DNA of 49,165 bases, from contig NZ_AEVS01000084.1 of NCBI RefSeq assembly GCF_000189255.1, forward strand, positions 1 through 49,165, read 5' to 3'. The notes below the pieces were generated by a model that worked only from the letters and a program-made list of their open reading frames with translations, did no database searches and was not told the DNA's origin. The translations under genes and the position numbers were made by a program. Shown here piece by piece: positions 9,542-17,754 of this stretch. The stretch comes from Vibrio brasiliensis LMG 20546 (GTDB lineage Bacteria > Pseudomonadota > Gammaproteobacteria > Enterobacterales > Vibrionaceae). How positions within the stretch are numbered: position 1 is the stretch's first letter; the number at the start of each line of letters is the position of its first letter.

Positions 9542-10120
9542 ATGTTGAGCAAGTTATTGTCATTTTATTGCCTGAACGTAAATCGACTAGTGCGTGGGAT
9601 TGGAGTGTCGGCTTCTTTTCTGATGCCGATTTTAGCCCTTACCGTTGCTTTTGAAGTTTTTTCTCGTTATGTGCTGGGTACTCCGACTATCTGGGCGTAT
9701 GACGTTTCTCTATTCTTATTTGGTTATATCGCCGCCTTAGGTGGTGCCCTTGCCCAGCAGAATAAAGCGCATATCAACGTTGATGTGCTCTACCTTTCTG
9801 TCTCAATGCGTCTGCGCGCCTGTTTTAATCTGCTCTCTTACTCGCTGGCGATCTTCTTCCTCGCGGTTATTTTGATGATGGCTTTTGGCAAGTTTCAAGA
9901 AGCGATTGAATTTAACTACCGACGTCAATCTGAATGGGCTCCGAGTATGGCGCACTTCTGGGTAATGATGGTGGTTGCCTGTGGATCTTTTATTCTCCAG
10001 TTTAGCAGTGACTTGGTGCAGGACCTCTATTACATAGTGACAGGCAAAGCCTTGATAGAGCAGCCTGCAGAAATTAATCAAACGCAACAGGAACTCGTTG
10101 AACAAGCAGGTGATGTATGA
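9542..10120 (+). CDS. TRAP transporter small permease (DctQ family)
   Basis: This is the four-helix membrane subunit that pairs with DctM. From the ATG at 9542 it has about 192 residues and four hydrophobic segments (FLMPILALTVAFEVF, YDVSLFLFGYIAALGGAL, LLSYSLAIFFLAVILMM, FWVMMVVACGSFIL). It carries the family signature W-x-YDVSLFLFGY with the following AHINVDV. The open frame extends to a GTG at 9482, but that start would include the upstream hairpin. The AGGG at 9529-9532 favours the ATG at 9542. It overlaps dctM by 4 bases. Confidence 0.87.
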   Translation: MLSKLLSFYCLNVNRLVRGIGVSASFLMPILALTVAFEVFSRYVLGTPTIWAYDVSLFLFGYIAALGGALAQQNKAHINVDVLYLSVSMRLRACFNLLSYSLAIFFLAVILMMAFGKFQEAIEFNYRRQSEWAPSMAHFWVMMVVACGSFILQFSSDLVQDLYYIVTGKALIEQPAEINQTQQELVEQAGDV

Positions 10121-11439
10121 GTATTGAAGTATTAACGCTGCTGCTTATCGGCTGTATTTTATTTAGTTTTGCTCTGGGGGCTCCTGTCGGTCTGGCGCTT
10201 GGTGGTATTGCCATGGGGATGGGATACATGACATGGGGAGAGGGAATTTTTAACCTTATCCCAACCACCATCGAGAGCAACTTCTTCAGTTTTATTCTGT
10301 TGGCGATCCCTTTGTATATCTATATGGGACAACTGCTGACCCGCTCTGGTATCGGTGATGCGATGTTTAATGCCAGTCAGATGGTGATTGGTCGGGTTCG
10401 TGGCTCTTTGGCTATTAGCGTGATTGGCGTTTGTTCGATGATTGGTGCCATGGTTGGTATTATCGGTGCGGGCATCATGACCTCGGGAAGTATTGCTCTG
10501 AAACCTATGCTGGAGCGTGGCTACGATAAGCGACTCGCTCTGGGGGTAATCATGGCTGGTGGCGGTCTGGGCATTCTTATTCCACCAAGCATTCCAATGA
10601 TCATGTACGCAGCGACCACGCAAAACTCAGTCGGACGTATGTTCCTTGCAGCGATTATCCCAGCGTTGATTTCCATCACCTTGTTGGTCGCTTATGTCAT
10701 TATCAGCTGTAAACTCAATCCGAAAAAAGCGCCGCTGGGCACGGGTAGTGAAAGCACCATGACAGGCAAAGAGAAGGTACGTACCGCTCGTGACGGGCTG
10801 TTCTCGTTACTGCTGATTGTTGCGGTGCTGGGTAGTATTATTACCGGTATTGCCACACCAACTGAATCCGGTGCAATCGGGGTTGTCGGTGCGATTTTAC
10901 TGGCAGTAGTGTTTAAGCGTTTTCGCTTTGAGATGTTTAAATCGTCCGGTTTCGAAACCGCTATGTTGGTCAGTGTTTCGATGTGGATCATTCTTGGTGC
11001 CTCGATATTCAGTAACTTCCACATGTTGAGTGGGGTGCAGAATATGGTTGCCCAGCTGACTCAGGATCTTGGCTTACCGCCATTAGGTGTCATCATCCTG
11101 CTGCAGGTCATCATGTTGTTGCTCGGCTTTATTATCGATGAGCTCATCATTGTCCTGATGTGTGCGCCTTTGTTCACCCCAATTGTGGTCTCGCTGGGCT
11201 ATGACCCCATCTGGTTTGGTATTCTGATGATTCTTAATATCGAAATTGCGGTACAGACCCCCCCATACGGCTTTGCGCTGTTCTACCTCAAAGGTATCGC
11301 TCCGCCTGGGGTCAATATGATGGATATCTATCGCTCGATTCTGCCATTTATCCTGCTGAAATTGTGCGTGTTGATTACCTGTATGTTGTTCCCGGAAGTC
11401 GTGATGTGGCTGCCTAACAAAGTGATGGGAGTAAACTAG
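10117..11439 (+). CDS. TRAP transporter large permease (DctM family)
   Basis: This is the transport channel subunit, 440 residues with about a dozen hydrophobic segments. Family blocks include FALGAPVGLALGGIAMGMGY at the start, the GAGIMTSGSIALKPMLERGYDKRLA loop, GGGLGILIPPSIPMIMYA, and PTESGAIGVVGA. The ATG overlaps the dctQ stop (ATGA), a sign of translational coupling. A UspA gene follows one base after its stop. Its late repeat block FIIDELIIVLMCAPLFTPIV corresponds to the second inverted half of the transporter. Confidence 0.92.
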   Translation: MSIEVLTLLLIGCILFSFALGAPVGLALGGIAMGMGYMTWGEGIFNLIPTTIESNFFSFILLAIPLYIYMGQLLTRSGIGDAMFNASQMVIGRVRGSLAISVIGVCSMIGAMVGIIGAGIMTSGSIALKPMLERGYDKRLALGVIMAGGGLGILIPPSIPMIMYAATTQNSVGRMFLAAIIPALISITLLVAYVIISCKLNPKKAPLGTGSESTMTGKEKVRTARDGLFSLLLIVAVLGSIITGIATPTESGAIGVVGAILLAVVFKRFRFEMFKSSGFETAMLVSVSMWIILGASIFSNFHMLSGVQNMVAQLTQDLGLPPLGVIILLQVIMLLLGFIIDELIIVLMCAPLFTPIVVSLGYDPIWFGILMILNIEIAVQTPPYGFALFYLKGIAPPGVNMMDIYRSILPFILLKLCVLITCMLFPEVVMWLPNKVMGVN

Positions 11440-11440
11440 T

Positions 11441-11866
11441 ATGAGCCTGAAACATATCTTGATGCCTGTTGACCTTGCTTACCCTGAAGTAGTGAAAAAA
11501 GAGGTCGAGATGGCACTGAAACTGATCGATAGTGAAGGGGTGATCGACATGCTTTATGTTGATGACGCGCGTATCCATCACAGTATGGTTCCAACCGTTG
11601 GTGGCAAGGTGTTTTCGTCCCAGCACCAGAATGCTTTCGACACCGTGCAGACCATGCTTGAACAGTTTGTGCCAAAGCAGCATCGCGGAAGTAGTATCGT
11701 ACGAAATGGCGTGGTGTTTGACGAAGTCGTGGTTCAGGCTAAGCAGTCCAATGTGGATGCGATAGTTATGGCATCAGCTAAGCCTAAACTCCGCTCATAT
11801 CTGCTCGGTTCGAATGCTGCTAAGGTGGTTCGCCACGCTCCCTGCTCAGTATTTGTTGTGCGTTAG
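11441..11866 (+). CDS. Universal stress protein, TRAP-associated (TeaD-like)
   Basis: The 141-residue UspA fold protein begins MSLKHILMPVDLAYPEVVKKE and ends with the nucleotide-loop pattern LGSNAAKVVRHAPCSVFVVR, matching the G-x9-G-(S/N) type ATP site. It starts one base after the dctM stop, so it is the last gene of the transporter operon. In Halomonas the similarly placed TeaD is known to bind ATP and modulate the ectoine TRAP transporter TeaABC. A regulatory role on this transporter is a reasonable inference. Confidence 0.88.
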   Translation: MSLKHILMPVDLAYPEVVKKEVEMALKLIDSEGVIDMLYVDDARIHHSMVPTVGGKVFSSQHQNAFDTVQTMLEQFVPKQHRGSSIVRNGVVFDEVVVQAKQSNVDAIVMASAKPKLRSYLLGSNAAKVVRHAPCSVFVVR

Positions 11867-11885
11867 CAGCATCTAGAAACGATAA

Positions 11886-11907
11886 GGCCAACTCAAACGA
11901 GTTGGCC
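11886..11907. terminator. Terminator between uspA and TetR gene
   Basis: GGCCAACTC / GAGTTGGCC, a 9-bp perfect stem with loop AAAC, lies between convergent genes and is followed by TGTTAAATT. It could end both transcripts. Confidence 0.7.
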
Positions 11908-11937
11908 TGTTAAATTCAGTCGCCTGACTATGCAGAT

Positions 11938-12594
11938 TTAGTCATCTAGCCCTTGCACATAGGGTGCTAAATCGACCTGAATCATACCGCTAAATGCGCG
12001 AATTACCGTATCGACTAACTCGTTGTCGTCGAACTCATCGGGGATAATGCCACCTTCGATCCACAAACCATCAAGAACCCCATTGCAGGCGATGCTTAAC
12101 TGGCGCAGTTCTGCTTCAGATACATCTCTGCCTTCTTGCTCAAATACATCGGCAATCAGAGATTTAATGTGGTTTCGCAGCAGGTGATAAGTCTTTTTAT
12201 GGCTTTCACGCATTGAATCACTGTGGAACAGCATTTGAAAGAAACCTGCCCAGATAGCAATCACTTGAGCATCAATAACCGGAGGCATGACCGAAGCACG
12301 AACAAACATCGCTAAACGGCGCTTTGCACACGAGTAATCTCCTTGCGAAGCTCCATGAGAGGCGGCTGAGATTAGGTCGGTCATATGCTTTTCATAAGCG
12401 GCAATGATCAGCTCGTCTTTACTGCGAAAATGATAGCGAATCAGACCTTGAGTGACACTCGCTTCTTCGGCGATAGTACGGACAGTCGCAGCCTTTACAC
12501 CATGGGCTGCAATCACGCGTAAGGTTGCTTCAACCAACTCATTTTTACGGTTATTGGACTGTTCTTGTCGCGATAATCTGCGTTTCTCGTTCAT
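11938..12594 (-). CDS. TetR-family regulator, BetI-like
   Basis: The 218-residue protein has an N-terminal TetR helix-turn-helix (RVIAAHGVKAATVRTIAEEASVTQGLIRYHFRSKDELI) and a C-terminal ligand domain of the BetI type (VSEAELRQLSIACNGVLDGLWIEGG). It lies upstream of, and in the same direction as, the ABC permease genes but is separated from them by reading order, since their transcript ends at 12668 just beside its start. It may control the neighbouring transporter or the TRAP operon. The ligand is unknown. Confidence 0.82.
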   Translation of the reverse strand: MNEKRRLSRQEQSNNRKNELVEATLRVIAAHGVKAATVRTIAEEASVTQGLIRYHFRSKDELIIAAYEKHMTDLISAASHGASQGDYSCAKRRLAMFVRASVMPPVIDAQVIAIWAGFFQMLFHSDSMRESHKKTYHLLRNHIKSLIADVFEQEGRDVSEAELRQLSIACNGVLDGLWIEGGIIPDEFDDNELVDTVIRAFSGMIQVDLAPYVQGLDD

Positions 12595-12667
12595 AGAAGG
12601 TGATTTAGTTCTATCTGTGTCGCGCCATTGCGAAGTTATAAGTTGGCCTTAATATAACAAACTTTTG

Positions 12668-13435
12668 TTATGAATAAGTAGGATAGCGCCGTTCAAGGAG
12701 CCAAAAGCCCAGAGTAATTAAGCCAGCAATAATCAAGTAGATAACAGCCAGCAGTATCAAGGGCTCATAAATGATATAGGTTTCCTGCCTGACGCGGGAG
12801 AACACGGCAAAGATATCGACGAAGGAGATGGTAGCCACTAATGGAGTTGCCTTAAGTTGCAGTATAACCTCGCCATTGAGGGTGGGTAGAATTCGCTGAA
12901 TAGCTCGTGGTAACCAGATTCTGCGTAGAACCAACCAGCGTGACATCCCCATCGAGTGTGCGGCTTCAAGCTCACCTTTTGGGACGCCTTTTAGTGCTCC
13001 GCGCATTACTTCACCTTCATATCCGGCGAAAGAGAGTGTCAGCGCAATAAAGGCGTACGGCCAGACTTCAATCAGGTAAGGCCATAACCAGCTTTGTCTG
13101 ATCCCTGGAATATAGGGAAACAGTGACCCCAGGCCATAATAGAGTAACCACAGTTGCAACAGAAGTGGTGTACCACGAATCATGGTACAGAACCCTGTTG
13201 CTAATCCAGCCAGAGGTTTGGATTCAGACAGCTGAGCTAAGCCAAGCAAAACACCAAGAGCAAAACCGCAAATTACTGTGCTGATCAGCAGTAGCAGGGT
13301 TTTCCATAAAGCCGTGGTGATGTCGCCTGAATACTTACTTATCCATTGCCAGTCGAGCCCGACAATGACTGCCAGCACAAATGCGCCAGCGCCTGCTGCA
13401 AGAAAATATCGGTGACCATGAGTACGGTTAAGCAT
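12668..13435 (-). CDS. Polar amino-acid ABC transporter permease (HisM type)
   Basis: This inner-membrane permease of a histidine/arginine/ornithine-type ABC importer is 255 residues with five or six hydrophobic segments. It contains the EAA loop (GALKGVPKGELEAAHSMGMSRWLVLRRIWLPRA) that contacts the ATPase, and the early block IRGTPLLLQLWLLYYGLG. Its ATG behind GGAGTTAAG overlaps the upstream permease by 8 bases. It is the last gene of the ATPase, binding protein, permease, permease unit. Confidence 0.9.
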   Translation of the reverse strand: MLNRTHGHRYFLAAGAGAFVLAVIVGLDWQWISKYSGDITTALWKTLLLLISTVICGFALGVLLGLAQLSESKPLAGLATGFCTMIRGTPLLLQLWLLYYGLGSLFPYIPGIRQSWLWPYLIEVWPYAFIALTLSFAGYEGEVMRGALKGVPKGELEAAHSMGMSRWLVLRRIWLPRAIQRILPTLNGEVILQLKATPLVATISFVDIFAVFSRVRQETYIIYEPLILLAVIYLIIAGLITLGFWLLERRYPTYS

Positions 13436-14153
13436 ACTTAACTCCTTTGCTTACACGTTGCTCCAGGTATTTGAACAATCGGTTTGAAACCAGTGAGACC
13501 AGAAGGTAGAGCACACCAGCTGCGGCCAGAAACAGAAAGTAATCCTTAGTCGCGCCTGCTGCCTGTTTGGCTGCCAGAGTTAGCTCTGTAAATCCAACCA
13601 CTGCAAGCAGGGCGGTATCTTTAGTGGCAATAAGCCACAGGTTAGAAAGACCGGGAATTGCGTTGGGCAGCATTTCAGGAATGGTGATGCGATAGAAAAC
13701 TACCCAGGGATGCATGCCGAAGCTATGCGCGGCTTCAATGTGTCCGGGTGGAACACTATTCAGTGCACCACGGATGACTTCGGTTGCGTAAGCACCCTGA
13801 ACGATTGCAATCACCAGCACACCGGCCCAGAAACCACTCATCTCAAATGGTTCGAAGCCAAACAGTTGTAACCCCTGATTGATCAGCTCCGGCAGGGCGA
13901 AGTAGACCAGTAAGATCAATACCAGCTCGGGAACAGAGCGAATGACCGTTGTGTAGATTTTAGCTATGTCGATCCAAAACAGGTTTTTACCGCGTTTCGC
14001 TTTGGCGCCAACAAAACCGATTGCCAGGCCGCACAAATAGCCGAGTCCGGCTATTTGCAGCGAGACCATCAGGCCGTCTAGCAGATATCCCCCCCAGCCG
14101 GGAGGGGATAGTGAGAGTAGCTCTAAGGCACTCATATCTCGATAATTTGCCAT
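13428..14153 (-). CDS. Polar amino-acid ABC transporter permease (HisQ type)
   Basis: This is the second permease, 241 residues, partner of the HisM-type protein downstream. It has the block VIRSVPELVLILLVYFALP and the EAA loop (GALNSVPPGHIEAAHSFGMHPWVVFYRITIPEM). GGAGAG lies just before its ATG. Having two different permeases implies a heterodimeric channel, as in HisQM or ArtQM. It lies 22 bp downstream of the binding-protein gene. Confidence 0.9.
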   Translation of the reverse strand: MANYRDMSALELLSLSPPGWGGYLLDGLMVSLQIAGLGYLCGLAIGFVGAKAKRGKNLFWIDIAKIYTTVIRSVPELVLILLVYFALPELINQGLQLFGFEPFEMSGFWAGVLVIAIVQGAYATEVIRGALNSVPPGHIEAAHSFGMHPWVVFYRITIPEMLPNAIPGLSNLWLIATKDTALLAVVGFTELTLAAKQAAGATKDYFLFLAAAGVLYLLVSLVSNRLFKYLEQRVSKGVKYA

Positions 14154-14175
14154 CTAGCTCTCCGGTGAACAGAGG

Positions 14176-14949
14176 TTATTCACCATAAATATTGAAGTTA
14201 AAGTAGTTGTTAGTGATCTTGTCGTAGGTACCGTTCTGACGGATATCGACAATCGCCTGATCCAATTTAGCTTTTAGCTCGTCATTGCCTTTACGCAGAC
14301 CAAAGCCAATGCCTTTACCCAAGATCGCTTCATCGTTTTTCACCAGACCAGCAGAGGAACAGCACAACTCACCTTCACGGGTAGTGAGGAACTCGCCGAG
14401 AACCGTTGCATCCGCTAATGTGGCGTCAATTCGGCCAGAGAATAGGTCTTGGTTTGCTTCATCCTGAGTCTGATACTCTTTGATCTCTGCATCTTTAAAG
14501 TGTTTCAACACATAGGATTGGTGAATAGAGCCCGACTGCACGCCGATTTTCTTGCCTGCTAAGCTCTCTGCCGTTGGAGTAATATCACTGCCTGCAGCGA
14601 CCGCAAGACTGGCACCGCTCTGGTAATACTTGTTCGAGAAATCAATAACTTTACTGCGTTCGTCAGTAATAGATAGCGATGCAGCGATGATGTCTACCTT
14701 ACCTGCAACCAGTGAAGGAATAATACCGTCCCATGCGGTCGCGACAATTTCACATTCCAACTTAGCCTGTTTACAGATTTCATTGGCAATATCGATTTCC
14801 CACCCTGAATACTGACCGTTGGCATCAGGCACTGCAAAAGGAGGGTATGACTCAGTACCGATACCAACTTTAAGTGGGGCTGCCTGCGCCTGTGCCATAG
14901 CTAAGCTTAATGCTGTGCATGAGAGTGCGACGAGTTTTGCTAGTTTCAT
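14176..14949 (-). CDS. Amino-acid ABC transporter periplasmic binding protein
   Basis: This HisJ/ArtJ-type receptor is 257 residues with a signal peptide (MKLAKLVALSCTALSLAMAQAQA) and mature start near APLKVGIG. The family blocks TESYPPFA, WEIDIANEICKQ, WDGIIPSLVAGKVDIIAASLSITDERSKVIDFS and the late QNGTYDKI are all present. The family binds basic or polar amino acids. The divergent dimethylargininase-like gene suggests arginine or a methylated arginine, which is inference. Confidence 0.9.
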   Translation of the reverse strand: MKLAKLVALSCTALSLAMAQAQAAPLKVGIGTESYPPFAVPDANGQYSGWEIDIANEICKQAKLECEIVATAWDGIIPSLVAGKVDIIAASLSITDERSKVIDFSNKYYQSGASLAVAAGSDITPTAESLAGKKIGVQSGSIHQSYVLKHFKDAEIKEYQTQDEANQDLFSGRIDATLADATVLGEFLTTREGELCCSSAGLVKNDEAILGKGIGFGLRKGNDELKAKLDQAIVDIRQNGTYDKITNNYFNFNIYGE

Positions 14950-14987
14950 GTTGTTTCCTTCCTTGAGTATGACTAACGTGAAAATGA

Positions 14988-15779
14988 CTAATAAATATTG
15001 CGGATAAACTGTTTGAGGCGATCAGACTGAGGCGATTTAAAGATCTGCTCAGGCGTCCCTTGCTCTGCAATCGCTCCCTGATCGAGAAAGATCACTCTGT
15101 CGGCCACATCGGCGGCAAACTGCATTTCGTGGGTAACGATAATCATGGTTCGACCTTCATCGGCCAGTCCTGTCATTACAGAGAGCACTTCACCAACTAA
15201 TTCAGGATCCAGAGCGGAGGTTGGCTCATCAAAGAGCAGTACTTCAGGGTCAACCGCCAGCGCCCGAGCGATGGCTGCCCTTTGTTGTTGCCCACCGGAG
15301 AGAAAAGCGGGATAGCTGTTACGCTTGTCAATCAGTCCGACGCGTTCCAGTAGTTGATGCGCCTTGTCTCTGGCCTGCATCTTTGAATAACCCAATACCT
15401 GAACGGGGGCTTCCATAATGTTTTCTTCCAGCGTCATATGTGGCCAGAGATTGAAATTCTGAAACACCATTGCCAGTTTGGTTCTAATCCAGCGCAGCTG
15501 TTTCTGGTCGGTGACTTCGAGATCGCCATCCTTGAGCGACTTAAACAGCACCTGTTCTCCCAGTAGATCCATCGTCTCAACCGTTTGAGGAGTTTCAAGC
15601 AAGTTGAGGCAGCGTAAGGTGGTGGATTTACCAGAGCCACTGCCGCCGATAAGTGCAATGACTTCGCCTTTTTTAGCTTCTAAATCAATGCCTTTTAGTA
15701 CTTCGACATTATCAAAAGACTTATGCAGTCCTTTGATTCGCAGTACTGGCTTGTCTGATCGCAATCCATTCGCTGACAT
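14988..15779 (-). CDS. Amino-acid ABC transporter ATP-binding protein (HisP type)
   Basis: This ATPase energises the importer. It has 263 residues with Walker [10 protein letters not shown], signature [16 protein letters not shown], Walker [13 protein letters not shown] and the switch histidine in IIVTHEM. It is the first gene of the minus-strand unit, followed about 40 bp later by the binding protein and then the two permeases. It faces the hydrolase gene at 15888 across a 108-bp divergent spacer, so one control region may serve both. Confidence 0.92.
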   Translation of the reverse strand: MSANGLRSDKPVLRIKGLHKSFDNVEVLKGIDLEAKKGEVIALIGGSGSGKSTTLRCLNLLETPQTVETMDLLGEQVLFKSLKDGDLEVTDQKQLRWIRTKLAMVFQNFNLWPHMTLEENIMEAPVQVLGYSKMQARDKAHQLLERVGLIDKRNSYPAFLSGGQQQRAAIARALAVDPEVLLFDEPTSALDPELVGEVLSVMTGLADEGRTMIIVTHEMQFAADVADRVIFLDQGAIAEQGTPEQIFKSPQSDRLKQFIRNIY

Positions 15780-15887
15780 TCAAATCACCAAGAGTTGAGA
15801 ATTTAACTATACGGTTGTATAAATTTATATGTCTGTATAAACTGATGTCAAACTTTATTTAACAAAGTGATAACAAGGAAAGGCGAA

Positions 15888-16760
15888 ATGGCAAATTATG
15901 GCTGTCAGCTAATGGCTGAAAATATGTCGCGTGTATTGATGCGTCGTCCGGGTAAGAGCTTAAGAGAAGCAGATCGTGATGTGTGGCACTACAATCATCT
16001 GTTTGATGCTGAGAAAGCGATCAAACAATACGATGAGTTTGCTGGCATGATTGAGAGTACTGGCGCTGAGATTGTTTGGATTGAGGATGGAGGCGATGGC
16101 CTTTCTGATGCGATGTTTACTCGCGATGCCTCGTTGATCACTAAAGCAGGTGCGGTGCCTCTGCGCATGGGTAAAAAGCTTCGTCAACCAGAACCGCAGC
16201 TACACCGAGAAGCTTATGAAAAGGCCGGTATCCCAATTTTGGGTGAGTTAACTGGCGATGCCATGATCGAAGGCGGTGACACCATCTGGCTGAATGAAAA
16301 TACTTTGTTGGTGGGAATTGGCTTCCGCTCGAATGCACAAGGTGTTGAGCAACTGAACCAGATCCTTAATCCGCACGGTATCGATGTTCTCGGCTTTGAT
16401 ATGCCTTACTGGACGGGGGAAGATGCCTGTTTGCACCTGATGTCGGTCATTTCGCCGTTAACTGAAACTAAGTACCTGGTTCATCCTCCTCTGATCCCAG
16501 CTCGCCTGTGGACTTTGCTGAAAGAGTGCGGGATCGAAATGGTGGTTGCGCCTGCTGATGAATTTAAAGCATCTTTTGGTCTCAATTTAAACGTTCTGCC
16601 AACTTCTCCTGATCACTGCATCATGATCGATGGCTTCCCGAAAACCAAACAGGTGATGGAAGAGCATGGTGTTAAGGTCAGCGTATTTGAAGGCGATGCG
16701 TTATGCATGGCTTGTGAAGGCGGTCCTACCTGCTTAACTAACCCAATTCTCAGAGGTTAG
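15888..16760 (+). CDS. Dimethylargininase/amidinotransferase-fold hydrolase
   Basis: This 290-residue protein has the pentein (guanidino-modifying) fold. Visible catalytic blocks are DAMFTRDASLI, MIEGGDTIWL, the histidine region DACLHLMSVISPL, and a C-terminal cysteine in CMACEGGPTCLTNP. The arrangement fits DDAH, which turns methylated arginine into citrulline plus an amine, although a related arginine- or agmatine-type activity is possible. The ATG at 15888 follows AAGGAAAGGCGAA and is preferred over an upstream in-frame start at 15867. It is divergent from an amino-acid ABC importer that may bring in its substrate. Confidence 0.8.
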   Translation: MANYGCQLMAENMSRVLMRRPGKSLREADRDVWHYNHLFDAEKAIKQYDEFAGMIESTGAEIVWIEDGGDGLSDAMFTRDASLITKAGAVPLRMGKKLRQPEPQLHREAYEKAGIPILGELTGDAMIEGGDTIWLNENTLLVGIGFRSNAQGVEQLNQILNPHGIDVLGFDMPYWTGEDACLHLMSVISPLTETKYLVHPPLIPARLWTLLKECGIEMVVAPADEFKASFGLNLNVLPTSPDHCIMIDGFPKTKQVMEEHGVKVSVFEGDALCMACEGGPTCLTNPILRG

Positions 16761-16777
16761 TTGTTACTCCGTTGAAA

Positions 16778-16813
16778 GAAAAAGGCGCTGACTGTTTGAG
16801 TCAGCGCCTTTTT
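16778..16813. terminator. Bidirectional terminator
   Basis: The sequence reads AAAAAGGCGCTGAC, a 7-nt loop, then GTCAGCGCCTTTTT. The A and T tracts on both sides make it a terminator for both the hydrolase and the convergent TPR gene. Confidence 0.85.
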
Positions 16814-16828
16814 GGGTATAAGGGTGGA

Positions 16829-17311
16829 TTACCAGGTGCGATCTAAATCTTCAGCGTATAACGAGATAGCGCGTTGATACTGTTTGATTTCTTCGCTATT
16901 TGTCGTGTTTACCAGCAGTTCTAACAGCAGTGAAGTGGCCTCTTTGTGACGGCCAAGATTGTAAAGGCACATGGCATAAAAGGGCTGTACTTCAAGGGAG
17001 TCAGGGTACTCATTAATGGTTTGCTCAAAGTAACTAAGCGCTTGCTGATACTCTCCCAGACTACGATAGGTACTCGCCAGACCAAACAGAGCATCAAAGC
17101 GCTCTGTAGGGGAAATTGGGCCTGAGAGTGACGAAAGGTAATGGTCTATGGCTTGCTGCTCTTTGCCTTCATTGTCGAATGACCATGCGATATGCAGGTG
17201 TGCCTTAGCTGCGAATTGCTGATCTGCGAGTAAAGTGTTCAACAAATCACGCGATGCCTGATAGTTACCCTGTTTCCGTAACTCAATTGCTTGCTGGATT
17301 ACTGCTTCCAT
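16829..17311 (-). CDS. Tetratricopeptide repeat protein
   Basis: The 160-residue, all-helical protein has at least three TPR-like units, including ELRKQGNYQASRDLLNTLL, LASTYRSLGEYQQALSYFEQTINEYP and FYAMCLYNLGRHKEATSLLLELL. There is no signal peptide, so it is likely cytoplasmic and mediates protein contacts. The ATG at 17311 directly follows AGAGGGAAAAT and is better placed than the GTG seven codons upstream. It begins 14 bp after the tautomerase stop, so the two form an operon. No specific function is recognised. Confidence 0.75.
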   Translation of the reverse strand: MEAVIQQAIELRKQGNYQASRDLLNTLLADQQFAAKAHLHIAWSFDNEGKEQQAIDHYLSSLSGPISPTERFDALFGLASTYRSLGEYQQALSYFEQTINEYPDSLEVQPFYAMCLYNLGRHKEATSLLLELLVNTTNSEEIKQYQRAISLYAEDLDRTW

Positions 17312-17325
17312 ATTTTCCCTCTGCT

Positions 17326-17667
17326 TTACCACTTAATGACATTATCGCCTTCGACCACATTGCCTGATTCAATAATAGAAGTCATCACGATGACCTCGCT
17401 CGGTTCGAGCTGGTAGTAGTCTGAAATAGCACGGGACAGGCCAAGTTGCAATGAAGTAACCGCCTCAGATGACCATAGAGCTGGCAGGTGGAGTGAGCAA
17501 ATCGCCGCATAGTTTTTTCCAAACTGTTGCTCTCCGCTCTGGACTGTAATGGTCATTTCCGCGCTGGTTTGCCCCGAATATTGTGCCCATAAGTCGATAA
17601 GTCCGGCACGACTTGTAGCGTTTTTCTGTCTGACTGTGGGGGAAAGAATACAGTTGGCGATCGGCAT
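17326..17667 (-). CDS. Small protein with a possible Pro1 tautomerase-like start
   Basis: The 113-residue protein begins MPIANCILSPTVRQ. A proline right after the initiator Met, with a short beta-strand, is typical of the tautomerase/MIF superfamily, and the length fits the MIF/CHMI-like group. I chose the second in-frame ATG at 17667, which places Pro at position 2; a start at 17679 would bury it. The later segment EPSEVIVMTSIIESGNVVEGDNVI could be the second beta-alpha-beta unit. The substrate is unknown and the family call is tentative. It is cotranscribed with the TPR gene. Confidence 0.5.
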   Translation of the reverse strand: MPIANCILSPTVRQKNATSRAGLIDLWAQYSGQTSAEMTITVQSGEQQFGKNYAAICSLHLPALWSSEAVTSLQLGLSRAISDYYQLEPSEVIVMTSIIESGNVVEGDNVIKW

Positions 17668-17754
17668 ATCGGGCTCCATTTAAGTCAACAGGCAGGGGAG
17701 AGGTAATATCAGCATAATCATGATAGCTGAGTTTTTCCTTTATACTTCTGACAA

